A stretch of DNA of 64,000 nt. Source: Patiria miniata (Eukaryota > Echinodermata > Asteroidea > Valvatida > Asterinidae). The stretch is taken from contig NW_024037060.1 of assembly GCF_015706575.1 (NCBI RefSeq), positions 4,123,686 through 4,187,685 on the forward strand, in the 5' to 3' direction. A program made the translations under genes and the position numbers. The notes beneath the pieces were generated by a model that was given only the letters and a program-made list of their open reading frames with translations, was not told where the DNA came from and did no database searches. Shown piece after piece: positions 45,901-60,900 of the stretch; position 1 is the first letter of the stretch; every line of letters starts with the position of its first letter.

Positions 45901-48900
45901 CAGGATCCGGGAAGAAAATAAACATTTCAGTTTTTTTACCCAAAATGGTTCAAATCTGAAAAGTTTTCGATATCCGTGGTCATGAAAAAAGCTGATTTTG
46001 AGCCCAAAAATCCAACTTCACGAAACTAAGCCAAATGTTCACACAAGGTGAGTAGATGCCAGAAATGAATCCCCAAGAGATTTAAGCTCACTAAAGTCAG
46101 GATCCGGGAAGAAAACAAACATTTCAGGTTTTTACCCAAAATGGTTCAAATCTGAAAAGTTTTCCATAGCCGTGGTCATGAGAAAAACAGATTTTGGGCA
46201 AAAAAATCCAACTTCAAGAAACTAAGCCAATGTTCACACAAGGTAAGTAGATGCCAGAAATGAATCCCCAAGAGATTTCAGCTGACTACAGTCAGGATCC
46301 GGGAAGAAAACAAACATTTCAGGTTTTTACCCAAAATGGTTCAAATCTGAAAAGTTTTCCATATCCGCGGTCATGGAAAAAAACAGATTTTGGGCAAAAA
46401 AATCCAACTTCACGAAACTAAGCCAAATGTTCACACAAGGTGAGTAGATGCCAGAAATGAATCCCCAAGAGATTTCAGCTCACTAAAGTCAGGATCCGGG
46501 AAGAAAACAAACATTTCAGGTTTTTACCCAAAATGGTTCAAATCTGAAAAGTTTTCCATAGCCGCGGTCATGAGAAAAACAGATTTTGGGCGAAAAAATC
46601 CAACTTCACGAAACTAAGCCAAATGTTCACACAAGGTGAGTAGATGCCAGAAATGAATCCCCAAGAGATTTCAGCTCACTAAAGTCAGGATCCGGGAAGA
46701 AAACAAACATTTCAGGTTTTTAGCAAAAATGGTTCAAATCTGAAAAGTTTTCCATATCCGCGATCATGAAAAAAAAACAGATTTTGGGCAAAAAAATACA
46801 ACATCACGAAACTAATACAAATGTTCACACAAGGTGAGTAGATGCCAGAAATGAATCCCCAAGAGATTTCAGCTCACTAAAGTCAGGATCCGGGAAGAAA
46901 ACAAACATTTCAGGTTTTTACCCAAAATGGTTCAAATCTGAAAAGTTTTCCATATCCGCGGTCATGAAAAAAACAGATTTTGGGCAAAAAAATCCAACTT
47001 CACGAAACTAAGCCAAATGTTCACACAAGGTGAGTAGATGCCAGAAATGAATCCCCAAGAGATTTCAGCTCACTACAGTCAGGATCCGGGAAGAAAACAA
47101 ACATTTCAGGTTTTTACCCAAATGGTTCAAATCTGAAAAGTTTTCCATGTCCGCGGTCATGAAAAAAACAGATTTTGGGCAAAAAATCCAACTTACGAAA
47201 CTAAGCCAAATGTTCACACAAGGTGAGTAGATGCCAGATATGAATCCTCAAGAGATTTCAGCTCACTACAGTCAGGATCCGGGAAGAAAACAGACTTTCA
47301 TTTTTTATCAGAAATGGTCTCAATCTGAAAAGTTTTCCATATCCTCGGTCATGAAAAAAACTGATTTTTGGCCAAAAAATCCAACTTCACAAAACTAAGC
47401 CAAATAATCACACAAGGTGAGTAGATGCCAGAAATGAATCCCCAAGAGATTTCAGCACACTACAGTCAGGATCCGGGAAGAAAACAAACATTTCAGGTTT
47501 TTACCCAAAATGGTCTCAATCTGAAAAGTTTTCCATATCCTGGGTCATGAAAAAAACTGATTTTTGGCCAAAAAATCCAACTTCACGAAACTAAGCCAAA
47601 TAATCACACAAGGTGAGTAGATGCCAGAAATGAATCCCCAAGAGATTTCAGCTCAGTACAGTCAGGATCGGTGAAAAAAACAAATATTTCAGTTTTTTAC
47701 CAAAAATGGTTCAAATCTAAAAACTTTTCCATATCCGCGGTCATGAAAAAAACTAATTTTTGGCCAAAAAATCCAACTTCACGAAACTAAGCCAAATGTT
47801 CACACAAGGTAAGTAGACGCTAGAAATGAATCCCCAAGAGATTTCAGCACACTATAGTCAGGATCCAGGAAGAAAACAAACATTTCAGTTTTTTACCAAA
47901 AATGGTTCAAATCTGAAAAGTTTTCCATATCCGCGGTCATGAAAAAAACTGATTTTGGCCAAAAAATCCAACTCCACGAAACTAAGCCAAATAATCACAC
48001 AAGGTGAGTGGATGCCTGAAATGAATCCCCAAGAGATTTCAGCTCACTACAGTCAGGATCCGGGAAAAAAACTAATATTTCAGTTTTTACCCAAAATGGT
48101 TCCAATCTGAAAAGTTTTCCATATCCGCAGTCATGAAAAAAAACAGATTTTGGGCAAAAAAATCCAACTTCAAGAAACTAAGCCAAATGTTCACACAAGG
48201 TGAGTAGATGCCAGAAATGAATCCCCAAGAGATTTCAGCTCACCAAAGTCAGGATCCGGGAAGAAAACAAACATTTCAGGTTTTTACCCAAAATGGTTCA
48301 AATCTGAAAAGTTTTCCATATCCGCGGTCATGAAAAAAACAGGTTTTGGGCAAAAAAAATCCAACTTCACGAAACAAAGCCAAATGTTCACACAAGGTGA
48401 GTAGATGCCAGAAATGAATCCCCAAGAGATTTCAGCTCCCTAAAGTCAGGATCCGGGAAGAAAACAAACATTTCAGGTTTTTACCCAAAATGGTTCAAAT
48501 CTGAAAAGTTTTCTATATCCGCGGACATGAAAAAAAACAGATTTTGGGCCAAAAAATCCAACTTCACGAAACTAAGCCAAATGTTCACACAAGGTGAGTA
48601 GATGCCAAATATGAATCCCCAAGAGTTTTCAGCTCACTACAGTCAGGATCCGGGAAGAAAACAAACATTTCAGGTTTTTACCCAAAATGGTTGAAATCTG
48701 AACAGTCTTCCATATCCGCGGTCATGAAAAAATACTGATTTTTGGCCAAAAAATCCAAATTCACAAAACTAAGCCAAATGTTCACACAAGGTGAGTAGAT
48801 GCCAGAAATGAATCCCCAAGAGATTGCAGCTCACTAAAGTCAGGATCCGGGAAGAAAACAAACATTTCAGGTTTTTACCCAAATGGTTCAAATCTGAAAA

Positions 48901-51900
48901 AATTCCATGTCCGTGGTCATGAAAAAAACAGATTTTGGGCAAAAAAATCCAACTTCACGAAACTAAGCCAAATGTTCACACAAGGTGAGTAGATGCCAGA
49001 TATGAATCCTCAAGAGATTTCAGCTCACTACATTAAGGATCCGGGAAAAAAACAAACATTTCAGGTTTTTACCCAAAATGGTTCAAATCTGAAAAGTTTT
49101 CCATATCCGCAGTCATGAAAAAAACAGATTTTGGGAAAAAAAAATCCAACTTCACAAAACTAAGCCAAATGTTCACACAAGGTGAGTAGATGCCAGAAAT
49201 GAATCCTCAAGAGATTTCAGCTCACTACATTCAGGATCCGGGAAGAAAACAAACAATTCAGTTTTTAGCAAAAATGGTTCAAATCTGAAAGGTTTTCCAT
49301 ATCCGCGGTCATCAAAAATACAGATTTTTGGCCAAAAAATCCAACTTCACGAAACTAAGCCAAATGTTCACACAAGGTGAGTAGATGCCAGAAATAAATC
49401 CCCAAGAGATTTCAGCTCACTACAGTCAATATCCGGGAAGAAAACAAATATTTCAGTTTTTTACCAAAACTGGTCCCAATCTGAAAAGTTTTCCATATCA
49501 GCAGTCATCAAAAATACTGATTTTTGGCCAAAAAATCCAACTTCACGAAACTAAGCCAAATGTTCACACAAGGTGAGTAGATGCCAGAAATGAATACCCA
49601 AGATATTTCAGTTTACTACAGTCAGGATCCGGGAAGAAAATAAACATTTCAGTTTTTTACCCAAAATGGTTCAAATCTGAAAAGTTTTCGATATCCGTGG
49701 TCATGAAAAAAAGCTGATTTTGAGCCCAAAAATCCAACTTCACGAAACTAAGCCAAATGTTCACACAAGGTGAGTAGATGCCAGAAATGAATCCCCAAGA
49801 GATTTAAGCTCACTACAGTCAGGATCCAGCAAGAAAACAAACATTTAACTTTTTCACCAAAAATGGTTCAAATCTGAAAAGTTTTCCATATCCGCGGTCA
49901 TGAAAAAAACTGATTTTGGCCCAAAAATCCAACTTCACAAAAATAAGCCAAATGTTCACACAAGGTGAGTAGATGCCAGAAATGAATCCCCAAGAGATTT
50001 CAGCTCACTACAGTCAAGATCCGGGAAGAAAACAAACATTTCAGGTTTTTACCCAAAATGGTTCAAATCTGAAAAGTTTTCCATAGCCGTGGTCATGAGA
50101 AAAACAGATTTTGGGCAAAAAAATCCAACTTCAAGAAACTAAGCCAATGTTCACACAAGGTAAGTAGATGCCAGAAATGAATCCCCAAGAGATTTCAGCT
50201 CACTACAGTCAGGATCCGGGAAGAAAACAAACATTTCAGGTTTTTACCCAAAATGGTTCAAATCTGAAAAGTTTTCCATATCCGCGGTCATGGAAAAAAC
50301 AGATTTTGGGCAAAAAAATCCAACTTCACGAAACTAAGCCAAATGTTCACACAAAGTGAGTAGATGCCAGAAATGAATCCCCAAGAGATTTCAGCTCACT
50401 AAAGTCAGGATCCGGGAAGAAAACAAACATTTCAGGTTTTTACCCAAAATGGTTCAAATCTGAAAAGTTTTCCATAGCCGCGGTCATGAGAAAAACAGAT
50501 TTTGGGCGAAAAAATCCAACTTCACGAAACTAAGCCAAATGTTCACACAAGGTGAGTAGATGCCAGAAATGAATCCCCAAGAGATTTCAGCTCACTAAAG
50601 TCAGGATCCGGGAAGAAAACAAACATTTCAGGTTTTTAGCAAAAATGGTTCAAATCTGAAAAGTTTTCCATATCCGCGGTCATGAAAAAAAAACAGATTT
50701 TGGGCAAAAAAATCCAACTTCACGAAACTAAGCCAAATGTTCACACAATGTGAGTAGATGCCAGAAATGAATCCCCAAGAGATTTCAGCTCACTAAAGTC
50801 AGGATCCGGGAAGAAAACAAACATTTCAGGTTTTTACCCAAAATGGTTGAAATCTGAACAGTTTTCCATATCCGCGGTCATGAAAAAAACAGATTTTGGG
50901 CAAAAAAATCCAACTTCACGAAACTAAGCCAAATGTTCACACAAGGTGAGTAGATGCCAGAAATGAATCCCCAAGAGATTTCAGCTCACTAAAGTCAGGA
51001 TCCGGGAAGAAAACAAACATTTCAGGTTTTTACCCAAAATGGTTCAAATCTGAAAAGTTTTCCATATCCGCGGTCATGAAAAAAACAGATTTTGGGCAAA
51101 AAATCCAACTTCACGAAACTAAGCCAAATAATCACACAAGGTGAGTAGATGCCAGAAATGAATCCCCAAGAGATTTCAGCTCACTAAAGTCAGGATCCGG
51201 GAAGAAAACAAACATTTCAGGTTTTTACCCAAAATGGTTCAAATCTGAAAAGTTTTCCATAGCCGTGGTCATGAGAAAAACAGATTTTGGGCAAAAAAAT
51301 CCAACTTCAGAAACTAAGCCAATGTTCACACAAGGTAAGTAGATGCCAGAAATGAATCCCCAAGAGATTTCAGCTCACTACAGTCAGGATCCGGGAAGAA
51401 AACAAACATTTCAGGTTTTTACCCAAAATGGTTCAAATCTGAAAAGTTTTCCATAGCCGCGGTCATGAAAAAAACAGATTTTGGGCGAAAAAATCCAACT
51501 TCACGAAACTAAGCCAAATGTTCACACAAGGTGAGTAGATGCCAGAAATGAATCCCCAAGAGATTTCAGCTCACTAAAGTCAGGATCCGGGAAGAAAACA
51601 AACATTTCAGGTTTTTAGCAAAAATGGTTCAAATCTGAAAAGTTTTCCATATCCGCGGTCATGAAAAAAAAACAGATTTTGGGCCAAAAAATCCAACTTC
51701 ACGAAACTAAGCCAAATGTTCACACAAGGTGAGTAGATGCCAGAAATGAATCCCCAAGAGATTTCAGCTCACTAAAGTCAGGATCAAGGGAAGAAAACAA
51801 ACATTTCAGGTTTTTACCCAAAATGGTTCAAATCTGAAAAGTTTTCCATAGCCGTGGTCATGAGAAAAACAGATTTTGGGCGAAAAAATCCAACTTCACG

Positions 51901-54900
51901 AAACTAAGCCAAATGTTCACACAAGGTGAGTAGATGCCAGAAATGAATCCCCAAGAGATTTCAGCTCACTAAAGTCAGGATCCGGGAAGAAAACAAACAT
52001 TTCAGGTTTTTACCCAAAATGGTTCAAATCTGAAAAGTTTTCCATATCCGCGGTCATGAAAAAAAACAGATTTTGGGCAAAAAATCCAACTTCACGAAAC
52101 TAAGCCAAATGTTCACACAAGGTGAGTAGATGCCAGAAATGAATCCCCAAGAGATTTCAGCTCACTAAAGTCAGGATCCGGGAAGAAAACAAACATTTCA
52201 GGTTTTTACCCAAAATGGTTCAAATCTGAAAAGTTTTCCATAGCCGCGGTCATGAAAAAAACAGATTTTGGGCAAAAAAATCCAACTTCAAGAAACTAAG
52301 CCAATGTTCACACAAGGTGAGTAGATGCCAGAAATGAATCCCCAAGAGATTTCAGCTCACTACAGTCAGGATCCGGGAAGAAAACAAACATTTCAGGTTT
52401 TTACCCAAAATGGTTCAAATCTGAAAAGTTTTCCATATCCGCGGTCATGGAAAAAAACAGATTTTGGGCAAAAAAATCCAACTTCACGAAACTAAGCCAA
52501 ATGTTCACACAAGGTGAGTAGATGCCAGAAATGAATCCCCAAGAGATTTCAGCTCACTAAAGTCAGGATCCGGGAAGAAAACAAACATTTCAGGTTTTTA
52601 CCCAAAATGGTTCAAATCTGAAAAGTTTTCCATATCCGCGGTCATGAGAAAAAACAGATTTTGGGCGAAAAAATCCAACTTCACGAAACTAAGCCAAATG
52701 TTCACACAAGGTGAGTAGATGCCAGAAATGAATCCCCAAGAGATTTCAGCTCACTAAAGTCAGGATCCGGGAAGAAAACAAACATTTCAGGTTTTTACCA
52801 AAAATGGTTCAAATCTGAAAAGTTTTCCATATCCGCGGTCATGAAAAAAAACAGATTTTGGGCCAAAAAATCCAACTTCACGAAACTAAGCCAAATGTTC
52901 ACACAAGGTGAGTAGATGCCAGAAATGAATCCCCAAGAGATTTCAGCTCACTAAAGTCAGGATCCGGGAAGAAAACAAACATTTCAGGTTTTTACCCAAA
53001 ATGGTTCAAATCTGAAAAGTTTTCCATATCCGCGGTCATGAAAAAAACAGATTTTGGGCGAAAAAATCCAACTTCACGAAACTAAGCCAAATGTTCACAC
53101 AAGGTGAGTAGATGCCAGAAATGAATCCCCAAGAGATTTCAGCTCACTAAAGTCAGGATCCGGGAAGAAAACAAACATTTCAGGTTTTTACCAAAAATGG
53201 TTCAAATCTGAAAAGTTTTCCATATCCGCGGTCATGAAAAAAAAACAGATTTTGGGCAAAAAAATCCAACTTCACGAAACTAAGCCAAATGTTCACACAA
53301 GGTGAGTAGATGCCAGAAATGAATCCCCAAGAGATTTCAGCTCACTAAAGTCAGGATCCGGGAAGAAAACAAACATTTCAGGTTTTTACCCAAAATGGTT
53401 CAAATCTGAAAAGTTTTCCATATCCGCGGTCATGAAAAAAACAGATTTTGGGCAAAAAAATCCAACTTCACGAAACTAAGCCAAATGTTCACACAAGGTG
53501 AGTAGATGCCAGAAATGAATCCCCAAGAGATTTCAGCTCACTAAAGTCAGGATCCGGGAAGAAAACAAACATTTCAGGTTTTTACCCAAAATGGTTCAAA
53601 TCTGAAAAGTTTTCCATATCCGCGGTCATGAAAAAAACAGATTTTGGGCAAAAAAATCCAACTTCACGAAACTAAGCCAATGTTCACACAAGGTGAGTAG
53701 ATGCCAGAAATGAATCCCCAAGAGATTTCAGCTCACTACAGTCAGGATCCGGGAAGAAAACAAACATTTCAGGTTTTTACCCAAAATGGTTCAAATCTGA
53801 AAAGTTTTCCATATCCGCGGTCATGAAAAAAACAGATTTTGGGCAAAAAAATCCAACTTCACGAAACTAAGCCAAATGTTCACACAAGGTGAGTAGATGC
53901 CAGAAATGAATCCCCAAGAGATTTCAGCTCACTAAAGTCAGGATCCGGGAAGAAAACAAACATTTCAGGTTTTTACCCAAAATGGTTCAAATCTGAAAAG
54001 TTTTCCATATCCGCGGTCATGAAAAAAACAGATTTTGGGCAAAAAAATCCAACTTCACGAAACTAAGCCAAATGTTCACACAAGGTGAGTAGATGCCAGA
54101 AATGAATCCCCAAGAGATTTCAGCTCACTAAAGTCAGGATCCGGGAAGAAAACAAACATTTCAGGTTTTTACCCAAAATGGTTCAAATCTGAAAAGTTTT
54201 CCATATCCGCGGTCATGAAAAAAAAACAGATTTTGGGCCAAAAAATCCAACTTCACGAAACTAAGCCAAATGTTCACACAAGGTGAGTAGATGCCAGAAA
54301 TGAATCCCCAAGAGATTTCAGCTCACTAAAGTCAGGATCCGGGAAGAAAACAAACATTTCAGGTTTTTACCCAAAATGGTTCAAATCTGAAAAGTTTTCC
54401 ATATCCGCGGTCATGAAAAAAACAGATTTTGGGCAAAAAAATCCAACTTCACGAAACTAAGCCAAATGTTCACACAAGGTGAGTAGATGCCAGAAATGAA
54501 TCCCCAAGAGATTTCAGCTCACTAAAGTCAGGATCCGGGAAGAAAACAAACATTTCAGGTTTTTACACAAAATGGTTCAAATCTGAAAAGTTTTCCATAT
54601 CCGCGGTCATGAAAAAAACAGATTTTGGGCAAAAAATCCAACTTCACGAAACTAAGCCAAATGTTCACACAAGGTGAGTAGATGCCAGAAATGAATCCCC
54701 AAGAGATTTCAGCTCACTAAAGTCAGGATCCGGGAAGAAAACAAACATTTCAGGTTTTTACCCAAAATGGTTTAAATCTGAAAAGTTTTCCATATCCGTG
54801 GTCATGAGAAAAAACAGATTTTGGGCAAAAAAATCCAACTTCACGAAACTAAGCCAAATGTTCACACAAGGTGAGTAGATGCCAGAAATGAATCCCCAAG

Positions 54901-57900
54901 AGATTTCAGCTCACTACAGTCAGGATCCGGGAAGAAAACAAACATTTCAGGTTTTTACCCAAAATGGTTCAAATCTGAAAAGTTTTCCATATCCGCGGTC
55001 ATGAAAAAAACAGATTTTGGGCAAAAAAATCCAACTTCACGAAACTAAGCCAAATGTTCACACAAGGTGAGTAGATGCCAGAAATGAATCCCCAAGAGAT
55101 TTCAGCTCACCAAAGTCAGGATCCGGGAAGAAAACAAACATTTCAGGTTTTTACCCAAAATGGTTCAAATCTGAAAAGTTTTCCATATCCGCGGTCATGA
55201 AAAAAACAGATTTTGGGCAAAAAAATCCAACTTCACGAAACTAAGCCAAATGTTCACACAAGGTGAGTAGATGCCAGAAATGAATCCCCAAGAGATTTCA
55301 GCTCACTACAGTCAGGATCCGGGAAGAAAACAAAATTTCAGGTTTTTACCCAAAATGGTTCAAATCTGAAAAGTTTTCCATATCCGCGGTCATGAAAAAA
55401 ACAGATTTTGGGCAAAAAATATCCAACTTCACGAAACTAAGCCAAATGTTCACACAAGGTGAGTAGATGCCAGAAATGAATCCCCAAGAGATTTCAGCTC
55501 ACTAAAGTCAGGATCCGGGAAGAAAACAAACATTTCAGGTTTTTACCCAAAATGGTTCAAATCTGAAAAGTTTTCCATATCCGTGGTCATGAAAAAAACA
55601 GATTTTGGGCAAAAAAATCCAACTTCACGAAACTAAGCCAATGTTCACACAAGGTGAGTAGATGCCAGAAATGAATCCCCAAGAGATTTCAGCTCACTAC
55701 AGTCAGGATCCGGGAAGAAAACAAACATTTCAGGTTTTTACCCAAAATGGTTCAAATCTGAAAAGTTTTCCATATCCGCGGTCATGGAAAAAACCAGATT
55801 TTGGGCAAAAAAATCCAACTTCACGAAACTAAGCCAAATGTTCACACAAGGTGAGTAGATGCCAGAAATGAATCCCCAAGAGATTTCAGCTCACTAAAGT
55901 CAGGATCCGGGAAGAAAACAAACATTTCAGGTTTTTACCCAAAATGTTCCAATCTGAAAAGTTTTCCATATCCGCGGTCATGAAAAAAAACAGATTTTGG
56001 GCAAAAAAATCCAACTTCACGAAACTAAGCCAAATGTTCACACAAGGTGAGTAGATGCCAGAAATGAATCCCCCAGAGATTTCAGCTCACTACAGTCAGG
56101 ATCCGGGAAGAAAACAAACATTTCAGGTTTTTACCCAAAATGGTTCAAATCTGAAAAGTTTTCCATATCCGCGGTCATGAAAAAAACAGATTTTGGGCCA
56201 AAAAATCCAACTTCACGAAACTAAACCAAATGTTCACACAAGGTGAGTAGATGCCAGAAATGAATCCCCAAGAGATTTCAGCTCACTACAGTCAGGATCC
56301 GGGAAGAAAACAAAAATTTCAGGTTTTTACCCAAAATGGTTCAAATCTGAAAAGTCTGAAAAGTTTTCCATATCCGCGGTCATGAAAAAAACAGATTTTG
56401 GGCCAAAAAAATCCAACTTCACGAAACTAAGCCAAATGTTCACACAAGGTGAGTAGATGCCAGAAATGAATCCCCAAGAGATTTCAGCTCACTAAAGTCA
56501 GGATCCGGGAAGAAAACAAACATTTCAGGTTTTTACCCAAAATGGTTCAAATCTGAAAAGTTTTCCATATCCGCGGTCATGAAAAAAACAGATTTTGGGC
56601 AAAAAAATCCAACTTCACGAAACTAAGCCAAATGTTCACACAAGGTGAGTAGATGCCAGAAATGAATCCCCAAGAGATTTCAGCTCACTACAGTCAGGAT
56701 CCGGGAAGAAAACAAACATTTCAGGTTTTTACCCAAAATGGTTCAAATCTGAAAAGTTTTCCATATCCGCGGTCATGGAAAAAAAACAGATTTGGGCCAA
56801 AAAATCCAACTTCACGAAACTAAGCCAAATGTTCACACAAGGTGAGTAGATGCCAGAAATGAATCCCCAAGAGATTTCAGCTCACTAAAGTCAGGATCCG
56901 GGAAGAAAACAAACATTTCAGGTTTTTACCCAAAATGGCTCAAATCTGAAAAGTTTTCCATATCCGCGGACATGAAAAAAACAGATTTTGGGCCAAAAAA
57001 TCCAACTTCACGAAACTAAGCCAAATGTTCACACAAGGTGAGTAGATGCCAAAATGAATCCCCAAGAGTTTTCAGCTCACTACAGTCAGGATCCGGGAAG
57101 AAAACAAACATTTCAGGTTTTTACCCAAAATGGTTGAAATCTGAAAAGTCTTCCATATCCGCGGTCATGAAAAAAACAGATTTTGGGCCAAAAAAATCCA
57201 ACTTCACGAAACTAAGCCAAATGTTCACACAAGGTGAGTAGATGCCAGAAATGAATCCCCAAGAGATTTCAGCTCACTACAGTCAGGATCCGGGAAGAAA
57301 ACAAACATTTCAGGTTTTTACCCAAAATGGTTCAAGTCTGAAAAGTTTTCCATATCCGCGGTCATGAAAAAACAGATTTTGGGCCCAAAATCCAACTTCA
57401 CGAAACTAAACCAAATGTCACACAAGGTGAGTGGATGCCAGAAATGAATCCCCAAGAGATTTCAGCTCACTACAGTCAGGATCCAGGAAGAAAACAAAAA
57501 TTTCAGGTTTTTACCCAAAATGATCAAATCAAAGTCTGAAAAGTTTTCCATATCCGCGGTCATGAAAAAAAACAGATTTTGGGCAAAAAAATCCAACTTC
57601 ACGCAACTAAGCCAAATGTTCACACAAGGTGAGTAGATGCCAGAAATGAATCCCCAAGAGATTTCAGCTCACCAAAGTCAGGATCCGGGAAGAAAACAAA
57701 CATTTCAGGTTTTTACCAAAATGGTTCAAATCTGAAAAGTTTTTCATATCCGCGGTCATGAAAAAAACAGATTTTGGGAAAAAAATCCAACTTCACGAAA
57801 CTAAGCCAAATGTTCACACAAGGTGAGTAGATGCCAGAAATGAATCCCCAAGAGATTTCAGCTCACTACAGTCAGGATCTGGGAAGAAAACAAACATTTC

Positions 57901-60900
57901 AGGTTTTTACCCAAAATGGTTCAAATCTGAAAAGTTTTCCATATCCGCGGTCATGAAAAAAACAGATTTTGGGCAAAAAAATCCAACTTCAAGAAACTAA
58001 GCCAAATGTTCACACAAGGTGAGTAGATGCCAGAAATGAATCCCCAAGAGATTTCAGCTCACCAAAGTCAGGATCCGGGAAGAAAACAAACATTTCAGGT
58101 TTTTACCCAAAATGGTTCAAATCTGAAAAGTTTTCCATATCCGCGGTCATGAAAAAAAACAGATTTGGGCAAAAAAATCCAACTTCACGAAACTAAGACA
58201 AATGTTCACACAAGGTGAGTAGATGCCAGAAATGAATCCCCAAGAGATTTCAACTCACTACAGTCAGGATCCAGGAAGAAAACAAACATTTCAGGTTTTT
58301 ACCCAAAATGGTTCAAATCTGAAAAGTTTTTCATATCCGCGGTCATGAAAAAAAACAGATTTTGGGCAAAAAAATCCAACTTCACGAAACTAAGCCCAAC
58401 GTTCACACAAGGTGAGTAGATGCCAGAAATGAATCCCAAGAGATTTCAGCTCACCAAAGTCAGGATCCGGGAAGAAAACAAACATTTCAGGTTTTTACCC
58501 AAAATGGTTCAAATCTGAAAAGTTTTCCATATCCGCGGTCATGAAAAAAACAGATTTTGGGCAAAAAAAATCCAACTTCACGAAACAAAGCCAAATGTTC
58601 ACACAAGGTGAGTAGATGCCAGAAATGAATCCCCAAGAGATTTCAGCTCACTAAAGTCAGGATCCGGGAAGAAAACAAACATTTCAGGTTTTTACCCAAA
58701 ATGGTTCAAATCTGAAAAGTTTTCCATATCCGCGGTCATGAAAAAAAACAGATTTTGGGCCAAAAAATCCAACTTCACGAAACTAAGCCAAATGTTCACA
58801 CAAGGTGAGTAGATGCCAGAAATGAATCCCCAAGAGATTTCAGCTCACTACAGTCAGGATCCGGGAAGAAAACAAACATTTCAGGTTTTTACCCAAAATG
58901 GTTCAAATCTGAAAAGTTTCCATATCCGCGGTCATGAAAAAAACAGATTTTGGGCAAAAAAATCCAACTTCACGAAACTAAGCCAAATGTTCACACAAGG
59001 TGAGTAGATGCCAGAAATGAATCCCCAAGAGATTTCAGCTCACTACAGTCAGGATCCGGGAAGAAAACAAACATTTCAGGTTTTTACCCAAAATGGTTCA
59101 AATCTGAAAAGTTTTCCATATCCGCGGTCATGAAAAAAAACAGATTTTGGGCCAAAAATCCAACTTCACGAAACTAAACCAAATGTTCACACAAGGTGAG
59201 TAGATGCCAGAAATGAATCCCCAAGAGATTTCAGCTCACTACAGTCAGGATCCGGAAGAAAACAAAAATTTCAGGTTTTTACCCAAAATGGATCAAATCT
59301 GAAAAGTCTGAAAGTTTTCCATATCCGCGGTCATGAAAAAAAACAGATTTTGGGCCAAAAAAATCCAACTTCACGCAACTAAGCCAAATGTTCACACAAG
59401 GTGAGTAGATGCCAGAAATGAATCCCCAAGAGATTTCAGCTCACCAAAGTCAGGATCCGGGAAGAAAACAAACATTTCAGGTTTTTACCAAAATGGTTCA
59501 AATCAGAAAAGTTTTCATATCCGCGGTCATGAAAAAAACAGATTTTGGGAAAAAAATCCAACTTCACGAAACTAAGCCAAATGTTCACACAAGGTGAGTA
59601 GATGCCAGAAATGAATCCCCAAGAGATTTCAACTCACTACAGTCAGGATCCAGGAAGAAAACAAACATTTCAGGTTTTTACCCAAAATGGTTCAAATCTG
59701 AAGAGTTTTCATATCCGCGGTCATGAAAAAAACAGATTTTGGGCAAAAAAATCCAACTTCACGAAACTAAGCCCAACGTTCACACAAGGTGAGTAGATGC
59801 CAGAAATGAATCCCCAAGAGATTTTTCAGCTCACCAAAGTCAGGATCCGGGAAGAAAACAAACATTTCAGGTTTTTACCCAAAATGGTTCAAATCTGAAA
59901 AGTTTTCCATATCCGCGGTCATGAAAAAAACAGGTTTTGGGCAAAAATAATAAAATCCAACTTCACGAAACAAAGCCAAAATGTTCACACAAGGTGAGTA
60001 GATGCCAGAAATGAATCCCCAAGAGATTTCAGCTCACTAAAGTCAGGATCCGGGAAGAAAACAAACATTTCAGGTTTTTACCCAAAATGGCTCAAATCTG
60101 AAAAGTTTTCTATATCCGCGGTCATGAAAAAAACAGATTTTGGGCCAAAAAATCCAACTTCACGAAACTAAGCCAAATGTTCACACAAGGTGAGTAGATG
60201 CCAAATATGAATCCCCAAGAGTTTTCAGCTCACTACAGTCAGGATCCGGGAAGAAAACAAACATTTCAGGTTTTTACCCAAAATGGTTGAAATCTGAACA
60301 GTCTTCCATATCCGCGGTCATGAAAAAATACTGATTTTTGGCCAAAAAATCCAAATTCACAAAACTAAGCCAAATGTTCACACAAGGTGAGTAGATGCCA
60401 GAAATGAATCCCCAAGAGATTGCAGCTCACTAAAGTCAGGATCCGGGAAGAAAACAAACATTTCAGGTTTTTACCCAAATGGTTCAAATCTGAAAAAATT
60501 CCATGTCCGCGGTCATGAAAAAAACAGATTTGGGCCAAAAAAATCCAACTTCACGAAACTAAGCCAAATGTTCACACAAGGTGAGTAGATGCCAGAATAT
60601 GAATCCCCAAGAGATTTCAGCTCACTACATAAGGATCCGGGGAAAAAACAAACATTTCAGGTTTTACCCAAAATGGTTCAAATCTGAAAAGTTTTCCATA
60701 TCCGCAGTCATGAAAAAAACAGATTTTGGAAAAAAAAAATCCAACTTCACAAAACTAAGCCAAATGTTCACACAAGGTGAGTAGATGCCAGAAATGAATC
60801 CCAAGAGATTTCAGCTCACTACATTCAGGATCCGGGAAGAAAAAAAACAATTCAGTTTTTAGCAAAAATGGTTCAAATCTGAAAGGTTTTCCATATCCGC

